The notes: generated from the letters alone by a model not told the origin. Numbered from the stretch's first letter, positions 1 through 10,292 are shown. The stretch is DNA of 64,000 nucleotides from Anisus vortex (GCA_949126835.1 OX421505.1:1483587-1547586), one strand, 5' to 3'. Made by a program: numbers and translations.

Positions 1-342
1 AAGAAAAATTCATTCAAATTTGCATAAAATAAAAACATTATAGATGTGTATATTTATTATTCATGAAAAGGTAAAACGTGTCTTTGTGTAGGTAGGTGCG
101 ATTATTTGAACTCTGAAAGTTTATACATGTGTTACAATGGCACATTTTTAATTCTTGCTTTTCAGTTTGTGTTTCCTATATTCGTTAATGTGTGACGTGT
201 GTAGTTTTCTTTTCATTATATATTTACCTGCAGGGTGATACATTTGTAAAAATAAAATCTTTGAATAAAACCAACACATCGTAACAATTTATTTGAATTT
301 GTTAATAATTTTTTTTGTTAGAGACACTCTTTCTATTCACAA
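1..342. other. AT-rich spacer, nothing recognised
   Basis: AT-rich sequence with short homopolymer runs. I see no ORF of note, splice-bounded exon or repeat family here. Confidence 0.5.
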
Positions 343-985
343 GATAATTATGCCCAAACTATCACTGCAAAGTACTTAGGAGTAATAAACGATACGCTAT
401 ATTGGAATCCACATATTGATAAAGTAATTAGGAATCTTATAAAACATTAAGCTTTCATTTGAAAATTTTTTTTACATTCGTTAGACCTATACTAGAACAT
501 GTATCATCTGTATGGGATCCATCAACTAATAAAAACATTAAAAAATTAGAACAAATTCAGAAAAGAGCTGCAAGTAGGTTCATTACTAGCGACTATTCAC
601 AACTGACAAGAGTAACACCACATAGTTAAATCACTAAACCTAGAAACACTAGCGGACAGAGGGGCAAAGAGTAAAGTAGTAATAATACATAAGGCATTAA
701 ACTCTAATTTAAAAATCCAACACAATAACAACCTGTTGAAATGCTTAGATAAACATAAGGACAAAAGAACTTTTCTTATCCCTTATGCGAGAACAAATGC
801 ATATAAGTATTCTTTATTCCCGAGTGGCATTCGGGCATGTTGTGGGTTGCCTGAACAAACCAGGAAAACCTGTAATTTAACATTATTTAAAACATTGATG
901 AAAATGCAAGACTAGACTCGCACCACGAATGAGCATAGGACGAATAAAACTTCTTTATAGAAAAAGCGTCTGTACTATACGATAA
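343..985 (+). mobile_element. CR1-type LINE, 3' end fragment (decayed)
   Basis: The plus strand encodes, in shifting frames, the C-terminal end of the same LINE that is nearly full length at 11575-15150. Shared stretches include SVWDPST, KLEQIQKRAA, VVIIHKALNSNL, YARTNAYKYS and the end KMQD followed by a stop at about 913-915. The 3' UTR words (gagcataggacg, cttctttatagaaa) also match. Several frameshifts and stops show it is dead. Confidence 0.85.
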
Positions 986-1002
986 CATAAGAATCAGTGT
1001 TT

Positions 1003-1078
1003 GAAATGAAGTTAAGTTGTTGGTTTACCTGGCTTGTTCGTGTAATACATTTAATGCCTGGATGTCACTGAGGAAGAA
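1003..1078 (-). mobile_element. CR1-type LINE 3' scrap, inverted
   Basis: Matches the LINE coding end around 11690-11760 (aagttactggttt, cctggtttgttc, atgcc.ctcgggaagaaag), but on the opposite strand to the fragment just upstream. The two LINE ends therefore lie tail to tail with only about 20 bp between them. Confidence 0.65.
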
Positions 1079-1269
1079 AGAAACAATTGAAACGTTTATT
1101 TTTGTTTATTTAGTTGTTTTTTTAAGTATAAGTTTTTATCTTAGTCTTGTAATATAGATCTAGTATTTTTATGTTGCATTTCTAAGTTAGAAATTTTAGC
1201 TTTCTACATTATTATCATGTACCTAAAAAAATCTTCTAAATCTGATCAAGTCATTTGACAATGAAAACA

Positions 1270-1795
1270 GAGATAGACTCTTCAACTTACTGTCAAATAC
1301 TGGCTGCCAAGCAAAACTACTAAATCTGATGAAGTCATTCCATGATTACAAGAAAGTAAATGTATAATATAACTGTGAGACTTTCAGTGCTTTTGACATT
1401 AGCACATACATAAAATGGTTGTATAATTGTCATAAACTTTCTTTCTCATCTTCATCGCAACACTAATGTGATATACTTTCCGTGAATCTACAGAAGAAAT
1501 ATTTCTGTACACCCGATCAGATGAAGCACTTTTCAAGCTGACAAGACTGAAGGCAAAATGAAATGGTCCTTTAGAAACTAGTCAAAGACATGCTATTTCC
1601 AAAAGATGCCAATTTTTTGTGGTTCGCACCGAGGAGGAATTTCAAATCTTGATGAACATTTTCGTCAAGTTCTGTCGAGATTTTGGACTCACCATCAGCA
1701 TTTCAAGTTTACGTGGCCATTGAATGACAAGGAATGGTATTGTAGTACTAGACTGACCCTGAGTGGATAGGTCACCACTTGTAACGGCTGAAATA
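1270..1795 (+). mobile_element. LINE reverse transcriptase fragment (decayed)
   Basis: Broken plus-strand frames read FNLLSNTGCQAKLLNLMKSF, then FSAFDIS, then blocks aligned with the RT palm of non-LTR elements commonly annotated as craniofacial development protein 2-like. The same fragment, better preserved, is at 59965-60535, where REST.GIYLRTRSDGGLFKL can be read. Stops and frameshifts are frequent. Clade within the LINEs is not resolved. Confidence 0.7.
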
Positions 1796-1799
1796 CAAA

Positions 1800-2168
1800 T
1801 AGTGAAACGAGGAGGTATCCCCATCATTTCCAAGTTAGACTACTAATTACAATAAGATTTTAACATAAGCATTTATTGTGAACAAAATATGTTTAGTCTT
1901 TTGATGTGGTGTTTTAAAAAAATCTAATTGTGATAGTTTAATGTTTGGAAACATACTTAATAAAATATGATTTTATATTTTACCAATCGATGTTAGTTTT
2001 ATAAGAAAAACCAGACAACACATGTGTGTGATATTTTATAACTTTTAATTGGACATACATAAAGATTAAACAATTAATGTTATATAAGCATGGTACTGCA
2101 GTGAAGGGTTTTAAAATTGTTTCTGATAGTTTGTTGTTGTAAGATAAAGTTTAATAATATTTGATAAA
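1800..2168. other. AT-rich left arm of duplicated block
   Basis: No gene seen. The right-hand part (about 2090-2168) is collinear with 60910-60985, so it belongs to the duplicated block shared with the right end of the window. Confidence 0.5.
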
Positions 2169-2172
2169 ATAC

Positions 2173-2789
2173 TGTTATGGACTGATACTCTGATGACTAA
2201 TATTACGACTCGTTAAATCGGATTCAATGAATATAGTTGTATCTTTATTAGAAGTCTCTAGATTCTGCTAATCTGTAGCCCAAGCTAGGGGTTCCTTGAC
2301 TGACAGGTATATGCAGTAATGTAGTTATATTCGTGATAATTATCTTCAACACCTTTCTCAACAATGATAGATCAAACAACTCCAGTTGTTGAATAAACTA
2401 TTTTATTTAAATTGTAGACTCAATATAAACTTTGAATAAATGCATCAACTGATGGCAACATAAGTATTTCATTAAATGGCATAAAATATACAAGTATCAA
2501 TATAGCGACTTCTCTCTACAAACTTTCAAACTGAACTAACTGTAAGGAGGTAAGGACTTTACAAAGAAAACTATTATCGAAGGTTCTACAGGGTCTTAAT
2601 ACGCATTTTAATCTCCTGCTCTATAGAATACTGCGATCCAGAATTAACCTTCATTTTCCACGGGGTTGGACAAATTATTTTATTTAAACTGCCCTCAGGG
2701 CATAAAGGTCAAACCTTCGACTCTAATACGCACTTGTTAAGAGGTCAATGTCTTAGTACGTCATTCATCTATGACCGATATTCGTAACA
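2173..2789 (-). mobile_element. Solo LTR, same family as the element at 26489-32713
   Basis: Begins TGTTATGGACTG and ends GTAACA, and aligns over its length (617 bp) with the two LTRs at 26489-27109 and 32092-32713, with more differences than those two show to each other. No internal retroelement sequence follows. Flanks are ATAC (2169-2172) and ATGC (2790-2793), an imperfect 4-bp target duplication. The paralogous block at about 60984 is the empty site. Confidence 0.85.
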
Positions 2790-3228
2790 ATGCAGACTAC
2801 ACATTTATTGAAATAGAAATATTTAAATACAGTCAAATAATTTATGGTGTTGATATTAAATATAGCAAAGTAAATTAAGACTGTTAAGATTTTGTAAAAA
2901 AAATGTCTTTTTTTTCTTATTCACTTTACCAAGTTTATTCAAAGCAAAGAGCAGTAACTAGGAAACCTTCATGACCGTTTACCTTTTTCATTGTTATTGA
3001 GATATAAATGTTTAAAGTGTATTTACACAGCCTACAGAAAAATAATTTAGTTAAATGTTTACAATTTATACAAATCTATAAATTTAACAGAAAATAATAT
3101 AAATATATCTTTATATCTAAATAAAACAATAAAGTAAATACATAGAATAAATTGAAGTGATATAAACAGATATAAAACATCCTCCATGTTGTTTGTTTAC
3201 ATTTTGACACACAAGTAATTTAACACAA
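2790..3228. other. Noncoding downstream flank of terminal exon, duplicated block
   Basis: No ORF. Much of it is collinear with 60990-61870, including the stretches just 3' of the exon stop. On the minus strand it would be the 3' UTR and downstream region of the exon at 3229-3357. Confidence 0.55.
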
Positions 3229-3357
3229 TTACATGACAAAACCAACTCCACTGTAATTAAGTCCAGACAAACATCCATTATGGACAATGGCAGTAGCCTC
3301 ACTACCACCATACCCCACACACTGGACATAGTCTAATCCCGACGTACACTTACACAA
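3229..3357 (-). CDS. Terminal exon of an unknown gene family, 5' side lost (SGLNYSGVG exon)
   Basis: Minus-strand reading ends CVGYGGSEATAIVHNGC, then SGLNYSGVGFVM and a stop at 3229-3231. The exon at 61872-62150 has the same ending (CVGLDGSDRSIEFVHCG, SGLNYSGVGYVF, stop), and the downstream DNA is also similar. Conservation of frame, cysteines and stop position over two diverged copies argues for a real coding exon. Upstream (towards higher coordinates) the match is lost where a 25-bp minisatellite begins, so this copy is probably truncated; the long minus-strand frame continuing through the minisatellite is not credible coding sequence. Family and function are not recognised. Confidence 0.55.
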   Translation of the reverse strand: MCKCTSGLDYVQCVGYGGSEATAIVHNGCLSGLNYSGVGFVM

Positions 3358-3948
3358 TATGGTATATGTATGAGAGGACAAATGTGACATATGTATGAGA
3401 GGACAAATGTGGTATATGTACAAGAGGACAAATGTGGTATATGTATAAGAGGATAAATGTGGTATATGTATGAGAGGACGAATGTGGTATATGTATGAGA
3501 GGACAAATGTGACATATGTATGAGAGGACAAATGTGGTATATGTATAAGAGGACAAATGTGGTATATGTATGAGAGGACAAATTTGGTATATGTATAAGA
3601 GGACAAATGTGGTATATGTATGAGAGGACAAATGTGGTATATGTATGAGGGGACAAATGTGGTATATGTATAAGAAGACAAATGTGGTATATGTATAAGA
3701 GGACACATGTGGTATATGTATGAGAGGACGAATGTGGTACTTGTATGAGAGGACAAATTTGACATATGTATGAGAGGACAAATGTGGTATATGTATGAGA
3801 GGACAAATGTGGTATATGTATGAGAGGACAAATGTGGCATATGTATGAGAGGTAATCTGTGTTATATGTATAAGAGGACAAATGTGATATATGTATAAGA
3901 GGACAAATGTGGTATATGTATGAGAGGACAAATGTGGTATATGTATAA
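3358..3948. repeat. 25-bp minisatellite, about 23 units
   Basis: Direct repeats of atgtatgagaggacaaatgt plus ggtat, with single-base variants (gaca/ggta, tgag/taag). Because 25 is not a multiple of 3 and the minus strand has no stop in any phase of the unit, three overlapping minus-strand ORFs of about 180-200 codons arise; these are artefacts. The array continues at 9819-9878, so the LTR element at 3950-9818 inserted inside it. Confidence 0.95.
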
Positions 3949-3949
3949 T

Positions 3950-4549
3950 TGTCACGTGCGAAATCAGCTACTGACGTATGATGATATTTTTAGTAATGTA
4001 TTATTATATATTCTTTTGATTCACATCCATCTTGGATCTCACAAGGTTGTATAAGAATTTGTATTGATGTTATTGAATTAGATTTGATGTTTATTTGACT
4101 CGTATGATGTGAATCTTTTGTGAATGAAGTGATTTAGATAAACTGTACCTTAATATAGAGGAAATCCACAATCCTGTTTGAATGATTAAACACAATTTTA
4201 TTCCAACAAGTTGAGATGATAAATATAACAGTAACACAGAATACATGTACCAGTATTATATGATGAAACTTAATCAGTTGAGATTCCTCTATATCGTACT
4301 AAGCCGTAATCCTATCTTTAAGAAAGTGGTCAAAAACAGTCCTCACACATTAGCGCCCAAGCTAGAACTAAACTAACGATCTTCAACCCTCGTGCATATG
4401 ACGTATTTAATGCTATGACGTAGTGTCTAGACATATACATGTTTTATTCCTAACACGGAAACATTTCGGGTTTAAGATTATTTCTTTTTAACTTTAGTTA
4501 ATAATAATAGAACCAATATAATTATGGAAATAAACTTACTTTTGTAACA
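3950..4549 (-). repeat. 3' LTR of the Gmr1-like element
   Basis: In element sense it begins TGTTACAAAAG and ends CGTGACA. It matches 9215-9818 apart from a few substitutions (for example gttattgaatt versus gttattcaatt) and one short indel near 4118. Confidence 0.95.
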
Positions 4550-4572
4550 CTCGCCCCCCCCCCCCCCTTAAG
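4550..4572 (-). promoter_or_regulatory. Polypurine tract of the Gmr1-like element
   Basis: In element sense, AAG followed by a long G run and GCGAG sits immediately upstream of the 3' LTR. This is the expected place and composition for the plus-strand primer. Confidence 0.75.
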
Positions 4573-5627
4573 ACACAAAGGAATTACAGACAGTGTTAAG
4601 TATGGAATTCTTTGTAGAGTACCCATAAAATGAACCGAATTCCCAAACTATTCGTAAGATTTAATTGACTATTGGACAATCTTTTTAAGATTAAAATGAA
4701 CCATAATTACATATACCTTTAATAACAAAGTCGTTATTATGGAATCCCCTATCACATTATCTTATCAATGATTATTAATTAAACATTTATTTATCAATTA
4801 ATATTTACAATTATGATTATTGTGTGTACAACGTTGACCATAAAACTATTACCACCAATAACCAATTCCCATAGAATTGATATCAATTACCCAAATAATT
4901 GGAACCGATTAATAATTGATAGATAATTCTTTAGAAAGCCTTATTTATTTATAACCGATCACATTAACTAATGATTTTCAGTTATTATATTATTATGATG
5001 TCTAAATTATGACATCAAGAATATTTAAAAATGTGATAATCTCAGCTGATTTAGCTTTTACATAGCATAAAATAAAACATCCAAATTATAACATGACGAC
5101 ATAGAAAACAAACAATTTGCAAAACACATCAATAGAATTAATTGAACAAACACAAGTGTGGATATATTCAAGTTAACTACCGGTGTGTGTGCAATTGGTG
5201 TATGCAATAGTTACCTTTTACCTTACAAAGTATGATTGTTTCTAGTAGAATTTTAAGTTTTGTTCTGTAATGTTTCATAGTGTAATAATTCAAAACATAG
5301 TTTATTTATTGTCATATTTACAATAATATATATGTTAATCAATACAATGAATGACATAAAAGAAATCATTCATGAGAAACTGGTTTCCTCTTGTTCAATC
5401 AGTCTTGTTCCATTGGATACATCTGCAAATAGATCAATATTAATATGTTCGAAAATTTGACCTTTGATAGCGGATTGTTCGCAAGCGGGTAAATGTGCCA
5501 ATTTTTTATTAAGGGTTTTTTAAACTTTGGTGATTTGTAATTTGCTTTCTGCCAATTCACGTTCAATTTCGGGTGAATTATTCCCGACTTTAATAACAGT
5601 GTTTACCGAGGCAACAACATTTTGTTC
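4573..5627 (-). other. Element 3' part: linker remnant, RT/RNase H deleted
   Basis: Just past the ORF stop, the frame continues with two stops through SPEIERELAESKLQ and GQIFEHINIDLFADVSNGT to about 5375. This resembles the linker between integrase and RT in Gmr1-type pol. The rest (4573-5370) is AT-rich with no RT or RNase H motif on either strand, so the deletion starts soon after the linker. Confidence 0.6.
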
Positions 5628-8600
5628 TTATCTGGTAATGTATGGTTTCAACATATTGATATGGCACACTCGTTGCGATTTCCGTCTATCAGGGGTCTTT
5701 ACAAGATAGTTAACCTCACTAAGCTTAGCCATAACCTCGTAGGGTCCTGTAAACTTGGCACTCAGGGGTTGACCAGACAGTGGCGTCAACATGAGAACTT
5801 TATCACCATGTTGGAAGATACGGGTTCTTGCGTTGACGTCATAATAGACCTTCATCTTGTCTTGTGCCTGCAAAAGATTAGATCTGACAACTTTTAATGC
5901 ATAATACAGTCTATTTTTAAAATTTTCCACGTATGTCAGTAGACCAGTGTCTTTAGTGGATGATAACCATGTCTCTTGTAACAGCTTTAGTGGTCCACGA
6001 ACTGTGTGTCCGAATACCAGTTCAAAGGGACTGAAACCCAGAGATTCTTGTACAGCCTCTCTGGTTGCGAAGGGTGCGAAGGGAATACCACGATCCCAGT
6101 CGTCGTTATGCTCGAAACAGAAAGTACGGAGCATATTTTTCAATGTTTGGTGGTATCGTTCCAGTGCGCCTTGACTCTGTGGATGATATTCACTCGATAC
6201 TGCATGACGAATACCAAGCCGTTCTAAGACTTGGCGAAATAACTTCGATGTGAAATTTGAACCTTGATCTGACTGCACGGTTTTCGGAAGACCATATCGG
6301 GTGAAGAATCCGATAAGTGCATCAGAGATTTTGTCGGCATTGATGCTACGTAGAGGAATAGCCTCTGGAAATCTCGTTGCCGAACACATTATAGTGAACA
6401 GATACTGGTGGCCAGCCTTAGTTTTAGGCAACGGACCGACGCAGTCTATAATGATGTGACTGAAGGGTTCTGAGAATGCTCGTATGGGTCGTAGAGGAGC
6501 TACCGGAATGGTCTGATTTGGTTTGCCGACCATCTGGCAGACATGACATGATCTGCAAAACGATGTGACGTCACGACGTATGCCAGGCCAGAAGAAATAT
6601 GGAAGAATCCTATCGAGGGTTTTCTGAATCCCTAGGTGACCAGCATACGGTGAATCATGGGCCATATGTAGTATGTCCTTGCGGTATACATTGGGAACCA
6701 CGATTTGATGTACTTCGCTGCATGTTTCATCGTCGTTTTCTTTCCCTCTCCATTTCCTCATCAACAACTCGTCCCTCAGGTAATAACCTGCGGCCATTGT
6801 TTCTAACTCTCCTTCATTCTTTGCTTCCTCTTTTAGCTTCCCGATCTCTGGATCTTTGCCCTGAGCAAGAATGAGTAGTTGTCTAGGCGACAAATTATTT
6901 TGATCAGTATGACTTGAGTGACCACCTAGAACATCCGCCATGAAGGTTGCTTGCAAGTCAATCTCTGGTGTCGGTTCTGGTTTCTTTGTCGATTCATCAG
7001 TCATCTGTTGTTTCTCCATAGCTCTGGTGATAACACATACTGAATTGTCAGTATTCCTACACTGAACAGAGTCTTTGGTTTCTTTAAGTACAGGATGTAC
7101 CTGATTTTTGGCAATGTCACTTCCTAAAAGTAATGAAATGCCTCTGTAGGAAAATTTCTTCACTATCCCAACAATAACAGATCCAGTGAAGTAATTACTC
7201 TTCAACTGTATACGATGTAACGGTGCCGTGAGTGTTCCAGCCATAGTACTGATTAAGGCATACTGGCCTGTATGAGTCAATTTCAACGTTGGTACAGTAT
7301 TCTTATACAGTAGAGATATATCAGCACCGGAGTCACGTAGAATTTTAATATTCCGTTCTCTAGCTTGATTATCTATAGGTGACACATAGCCCTCACTAAC
7401 ATCCGATAGCATGCACTCGGGTAGTTCTCTGCCTACTGAGTTTCTTGCTACACTACTGCCTCCATAAGTAAACGTTTTATATACTGATTGTTCATCTGTC
7501 ACACTCCCTTTGGAGTTGAAACTAGAATGTTCAATAGCCTCGGTCTTCATTTCAAAGACTTTTTCCGACTTTGAGCAACTTGGACATGCGTGTTTCGCCA
7601 TCTCCTCATGACTAACATCAAATGTCTTTCTATCAGCTTTAATTCTTTTGTGGGCAGTTTTATTTTTGTGAGTTTCAGTTTGTACGGCGATGTGTGATAA
7701 AACCACATTGTTCTTGTTTTTAATCGGTCTTTTCTCTTTATGTAGACTCCAACAATTCTCTTTTATATGTCCATCTTTCTTACAGAATGTACAGGTAATT
7801 CTCTTTTGTACAAAACTTGAATTCTCTTGTTTATCGGCTTTTTGTTTACTTTTATCCTCTGTCGATCTTAACTTCCGCTCTGTATTACTGTTTTGAGTCC
7901 TCAAACTTGTTCTGTCATTTTGAACATAATGGCTATGCGGGTGAATAATGACGTATTCATCGGCTTTTACTGCTGCTTGTTCTGCTATTTCAATACCACG
8001 ATCAGCCAAATGAACTTTTATATCAGTGCAAATCTTCTCAGTAAAATCCTCCATCAGTATGAGATTATATAGTTTTTCATAATCTTTACTCACATTCTTA
8101 GAACGTAACCATCGATCAAGATACTTTTTCTCTAATCTCAGGAAGTCAACATGTGAAACTTCTGGTTCCTTCTTGTACTCACGATATAACTTTCGATACT
8201 TTTCTGGAGTTAGAACATAACTCAATAGTACTCTGCTCTTTATTAGTTCATAATCATTGCATTCCTCTGGAGTCAGATTCAATACAACATCTAGAGCCTT
8301 GCCTTTTGTTAGAGCTGAACGTAAAAGTACTGCTTTCTTATCTTCCGGAAATTTATAATCGATCGAGTTTCTCTCGAAGACCATAAAGAACTCATCAATC
8401 TCTATGTTGTCCATGCTTGGAACATGCTTTTTAAACTTATATAGTTCTACATTATTTGTTTCCTGAATCGTATGAGTTGACGAACGAGACTTTGCCAATT
8501 CAATCCTTTCATTACTAGCGATTCTTTCTTTTTCCAATTCTTTCTCCTTCAATTGTAATTGTACTTCTATTCTTTTACCCTCCAATTGTAATTCTAACTT

Positions 8601-8933
8601 CTTCATTTCTAACTGGAATTTCATGTCCGCACTTAGTTCATTTCCATTCATTTTAATATCATGGTTATTTATGTCTGTTTTCAGGGTTTCTGATACATTG
8701 AGAACCACTGATTCTTCATTATTCATAGTATTTTCTTCAAGCATTCTACCATGTCTTTTCAAACAGTCCTTAATATCTTGAATCAATTTACTCCTTACTG
8801 GTGTAACTTCAGTAATGTCTATTCCCAGAGAGTTTGCCATCTCTTTTAACTGGGTTAGTGACATGCTATTTAACTGTTCTGACGTGATAGCAAAAATATT
8901 CAATTGCTCCAACGTAAGATTAGCTTCCGCCAT
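5628..8933 (-). CDS. Gag-protease-integrase polyprotein (Gmr1-like), 1101 aa
   Basis: One uninterrupted ORF. Residues 1-60 form a helical N-terminal region, 100-150 are strongly charged and probably coiled coil, and 165-335 look like a Gag capsid domain. A CCHC zinc knuckle lies at 381-394 (C-X2-C-X4-H-X4-C), an aspartic protease motif DSGA at 535-538, the integrase HHCC zinc finger at about 756-799, and the integrase catalytic triad at D830, D889 and E925, giving DD35E spacing. The C-terminal GPY-type module ends at INMLKPY. There is no RT (YxDD) or RNase H anywhere. In Gmr1-like elements integrase precedes RT, so the ORF is the first part of a normal pol cut short. The start is the first Met after the 5' LTR leader. 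It would make particles and integrase but cannot copy itself. Confidence 0.92.
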   Translation of the reverse strand: MAEANLTLEQLNIFAITSEQLNSMSLTQLKEMANSLGIDITEVTPVRSKLIQDIKDCLKRHGRMLEENTMNNEESVVLNVSETLKTDINNHDIKMNGNELSADMKFQLEMKKLELQLEGKRIEVQLQLKEKELEKERIASNERIELAKSRSSTHTIQETNNVELYKFKKHVPSMDNIEIDEFFMVFERNSIDYKFPEDKKAVLLRSALTKGKALDVVLNLTPEECNDYELIKSRVLLSYVLTPEKYRKLYREYKKEPEVSHVDFLRLEKKYLDRWLRSKNVSKDYEKLYNLILMEDFTEKICTDIKVHLADRGIEIAEQAAVKADEYVIIHPHSHYVQNDRTSLRTQNSNTERKLRSTEDKSKQKADKQENSSFVQKRITCTFCKKDGHIKENCWSLHKEKRPIKNKNNVVLSHIAVQTETHKNKTAHKRIKADRKTFDVSHEEMAKHACPSCSKSEKVFEMKTEAIEHSSFNSKGSVTDEQSVYKTFTYGGSSVARNSVGRELPECMLSDVSEGYVSPIDNQARERNIKILRDSGADISLLYKNTVPTLKLTHTGQYALISTMAGTLTAPLHRIQLKSNYFTGSVIVGIVKKFSYRGISLLLGSDIAKNQVHPVLKETKDSVQCRNTDNSVCVITRAMEKQQMTDESTKKPEPTPEIDLQATFMADVLGGHSSHTDQNNLSPRQLLILAQGKDPEIGKLKEEAKNEGELETMAAGYYLRDELLMRKWRGKENDDETCSEVHQIVVPNVYRKDILHMAHDSPYAGHLGIQKTLDRILPYFFWPGIRRDVTSFCRSCHVCQMVGKPNQTIPVAPLRPIRAFSEPFSHIIIDCVGPLPKTKAGHQYLFTIMCSATRFPEAIPLRSINADKISDALIGFFTRYGLPKTVQSDQGSNFTSKLFRQVLERLGIRHAVSSEYHPQSQGALERYHQTLKNMLRTFCFEHNDDWDRGIPFAPFATREAVQESLGFSPFELVFGHTVRGPLKLLQETWLSSTKDTGLLTYVENFKNRLYYALKVVRSNLLQAQDKMKVYYDVNARTRIFQHGDKVLMLTPLSGQPLSAKFTGPYEVMAKLSEVNYLVKTPDRRKSQRVCHINMLKPYITR

Positions 8934-9193
8934 GTTTTATATTAATGACGTAAATAGAAGATAAAAAATATCAACTTTACCTTTTATAAAGTCCTTTGAA
9001 ATATTTTTACACCACTTAATATTTGTAGAAGATACATTTTAAAGATGATTGTGTACAAAGCTGAAAACAGTATGTCCGAACACAGACAGTGCCTCCCACG
9101 TAGACAGAATTTGAATAAATGTTTGTTGTAAATCGTTTTCACTAAAACAGTTGTATGTTATCAATTTTCTTATACATACAAACTTTAGATCCA

Positions 9194-9208
9194 GGACGCT
9201 AGCCCCCA
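9194..9208 (-). promoter_or_regulatory. Primer-binding site, proline-tRNA-like
   Basis: Six bases downstream of the 5' LTR (element sense) the sequence reads TGGGGGCTAGCGTCC. Its first eight bases equal the known proline-tRNA primer site and the rest matches after a two-base insertion. The second Gmr1-like element has a similar site at 32069-32088. Confidence 0.6.
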
Positions 9209-9214
9209 ATCTTT

Positions 9215-9818
9215 TGTCACGTGCGAAATCAGCTACTGACGTATGATGATATTTTTAGTAATGTATTATTATATATTCTTTTGATTCACATCCATCTTGG
9301 ATCTCACAAGGTTGTATAAGAATTTGTATTGATGTTATTCAATTAGATTTGATGTTTATTTGACTCGTATGATGTGAATCTTTTGTTTGTGTATGAAGTG
9401 ATTTAGATAAACTGTACCTTAATATAGAGGAAATCCACAATCCTGTTTGAATGATTAAACACAATTTTATTCCAACAAGTTGAGATGATAAATATAACAG
9501 TAACACAGAATACATGTACCAGTATTATATGATGAAACTTAATCAGTTGAGATTCTTCTATATCGTACTAAGCCGTAATCCTATCTTTAAGAAAGTGGTC
9601 AAAAACAGTCCTCACACATTAGCGCCCAAGCTAGAACTAAACTAACGATCTTCAACCCTCGTGCATATGACGTATTTAATGCTATGACGTAGTGTCTAGA
9701 CATATACATGTTTTATTCCTAACACGGAAACATTTCGGGTTTAAGATTATTTCTTTTTAACTTTAGTTAATAATAATAGAACCAATATAATTATGGAAAT
9801 AAACTTACTTTTGTAACA
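9215..9818 (-). repeat. 5' LTR of the Gmr1-like element
   Basis: Partner of 3950-4549, about 604 bp, with TGTTAC...GTGACA ends in element sense. The leader between it and the ORF start is 8934-9214 and has no ORF. Confidence 0.95.
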
Positions 9819-9878
9819 ATAAGAGGACAAATGTGGTATATGTATGAGAGGACAAATGTGGTATATGTATATCAGAGG
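9819..9878. repeat. Right remnant of the 25-bp minisatellite
   Basis: Two further units of the array at 3358-3948, starting with the target duplication ATAA and continuing gaggacaaatgtggtatatg. Confidence 0.9.
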
Positions 9879-9879
9879 A

Positions 9880-10055
9880 CAACGAATGGACATAAGCGTA
9901 CCAACAATTATGTTGAAGAAGGCCTTCGAAGTTAATTGGCGAATTTAAAATGGATCACCCAAATATTTGTAAATGTATTGACGACATTTGCATGGTTCAA
10001 AAAGGGCGTGACTTGACGCATGGACATTTAGTTCTTGGACACCAGTCACCCGTAG
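9880..10055. repeat. Left end of duplicated receptor-gene block (copy A)
   Basis: Collinear with 34557-34740: shared words include cgtaccaacaatta, ggccttcgaagtt, tttgtaaatgta and gcatttgcatggttcaaaaa-type stretches. In copy B a LINE end follows; in copy A the SINE follows directly. Confidence 0.75.
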
Positions 10056-10059
10056 AACG

Positions 10060-10214
10060 CCGGCTGGTCCTGTGGTAAGTTCACTGGTTTGTGAACCAAA
10101 ACCAACCGATCCCTGCCGCCCTGCAGGAGTTTTGGGACTAGATGACATAATAATCTTCTAGATCGCCTTGAGCATGCTAAAATAGCAAGGGCTGCATAAA
10201 TATATAAAAGTTTA
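10060..10214 (+). mobile_element. tRNA-derived SINE (copy A, B-box region deleted)
   Basis: Matches the SINE at 35727-35930 from ggctggtcctgtggtaagtt to gctaaaatagcaagg, but lacks the segment with the B box. Both sit at the same place beside exon 4 of paralogous genes, so the insertion predates the block duplication. Confidence 0.7.
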
Positions 10215-10292
10215 ATAAACAAATAACTTTAACGCAGAGTTTAAATTACGAAGAAACATTTTAATTAACATGAAAAAAAAAGAGATAGTTAC

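Larger units (their letters stand above)
3950..9818 (-). mobile_element. Gmr1-like Ty3/gypsy LTR retrotransposon, RT/RNase H missing
   Basis: Two nearly identical LTRs (9215-9818 as 5' LTR, 3950-4549 as 3' LTR) flank one minus-strand Gag-protease-integrase ORF (8933-5628). Target duplication is ATAA (3945-3948 and 9819-9822), read against the minisatellite that serves as target. Protease is followed directly by integrase, which is the Gmr1 pol order (PR-IN-RT-RH), so RT should lie downstream of integrase. Only about 1.1 kb remains there and it holds no RT. The few LTR differences imply a recent insertion, so this copy was probably mobilised by enzymes supplied elsewhere. Confidence 0.9.

Noticed and set aside
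3229..3955. Three long overlapping minus-strand ORFs (182-203 codons) with 25-residue repeats
   Set aside because: They are phase copies of a 25-bp minisatellite lacking minus-strand stops. Only the last ~40 codons to the stop at 3229 are supported by a paralogue.
5527..8386. Several plus-strand ORFs of 60-91 codons
   Set aside because: Shadows of the 1101-codon minus-strand Gag-protease-integrase ORF.
5628..8933. Endogenous retrovirus interpretation
   Set aside because: No envelope gene or additional ORF. Domain order and composition fit a Gmr1-like Ty3/gypsy retrotransposon.
5628..8933. Domesticated Gag-integrase host gene
   Set aside because: Near-identical LTRs, target duplication, primer site and polypurine tract show an ordinary recent insertion.
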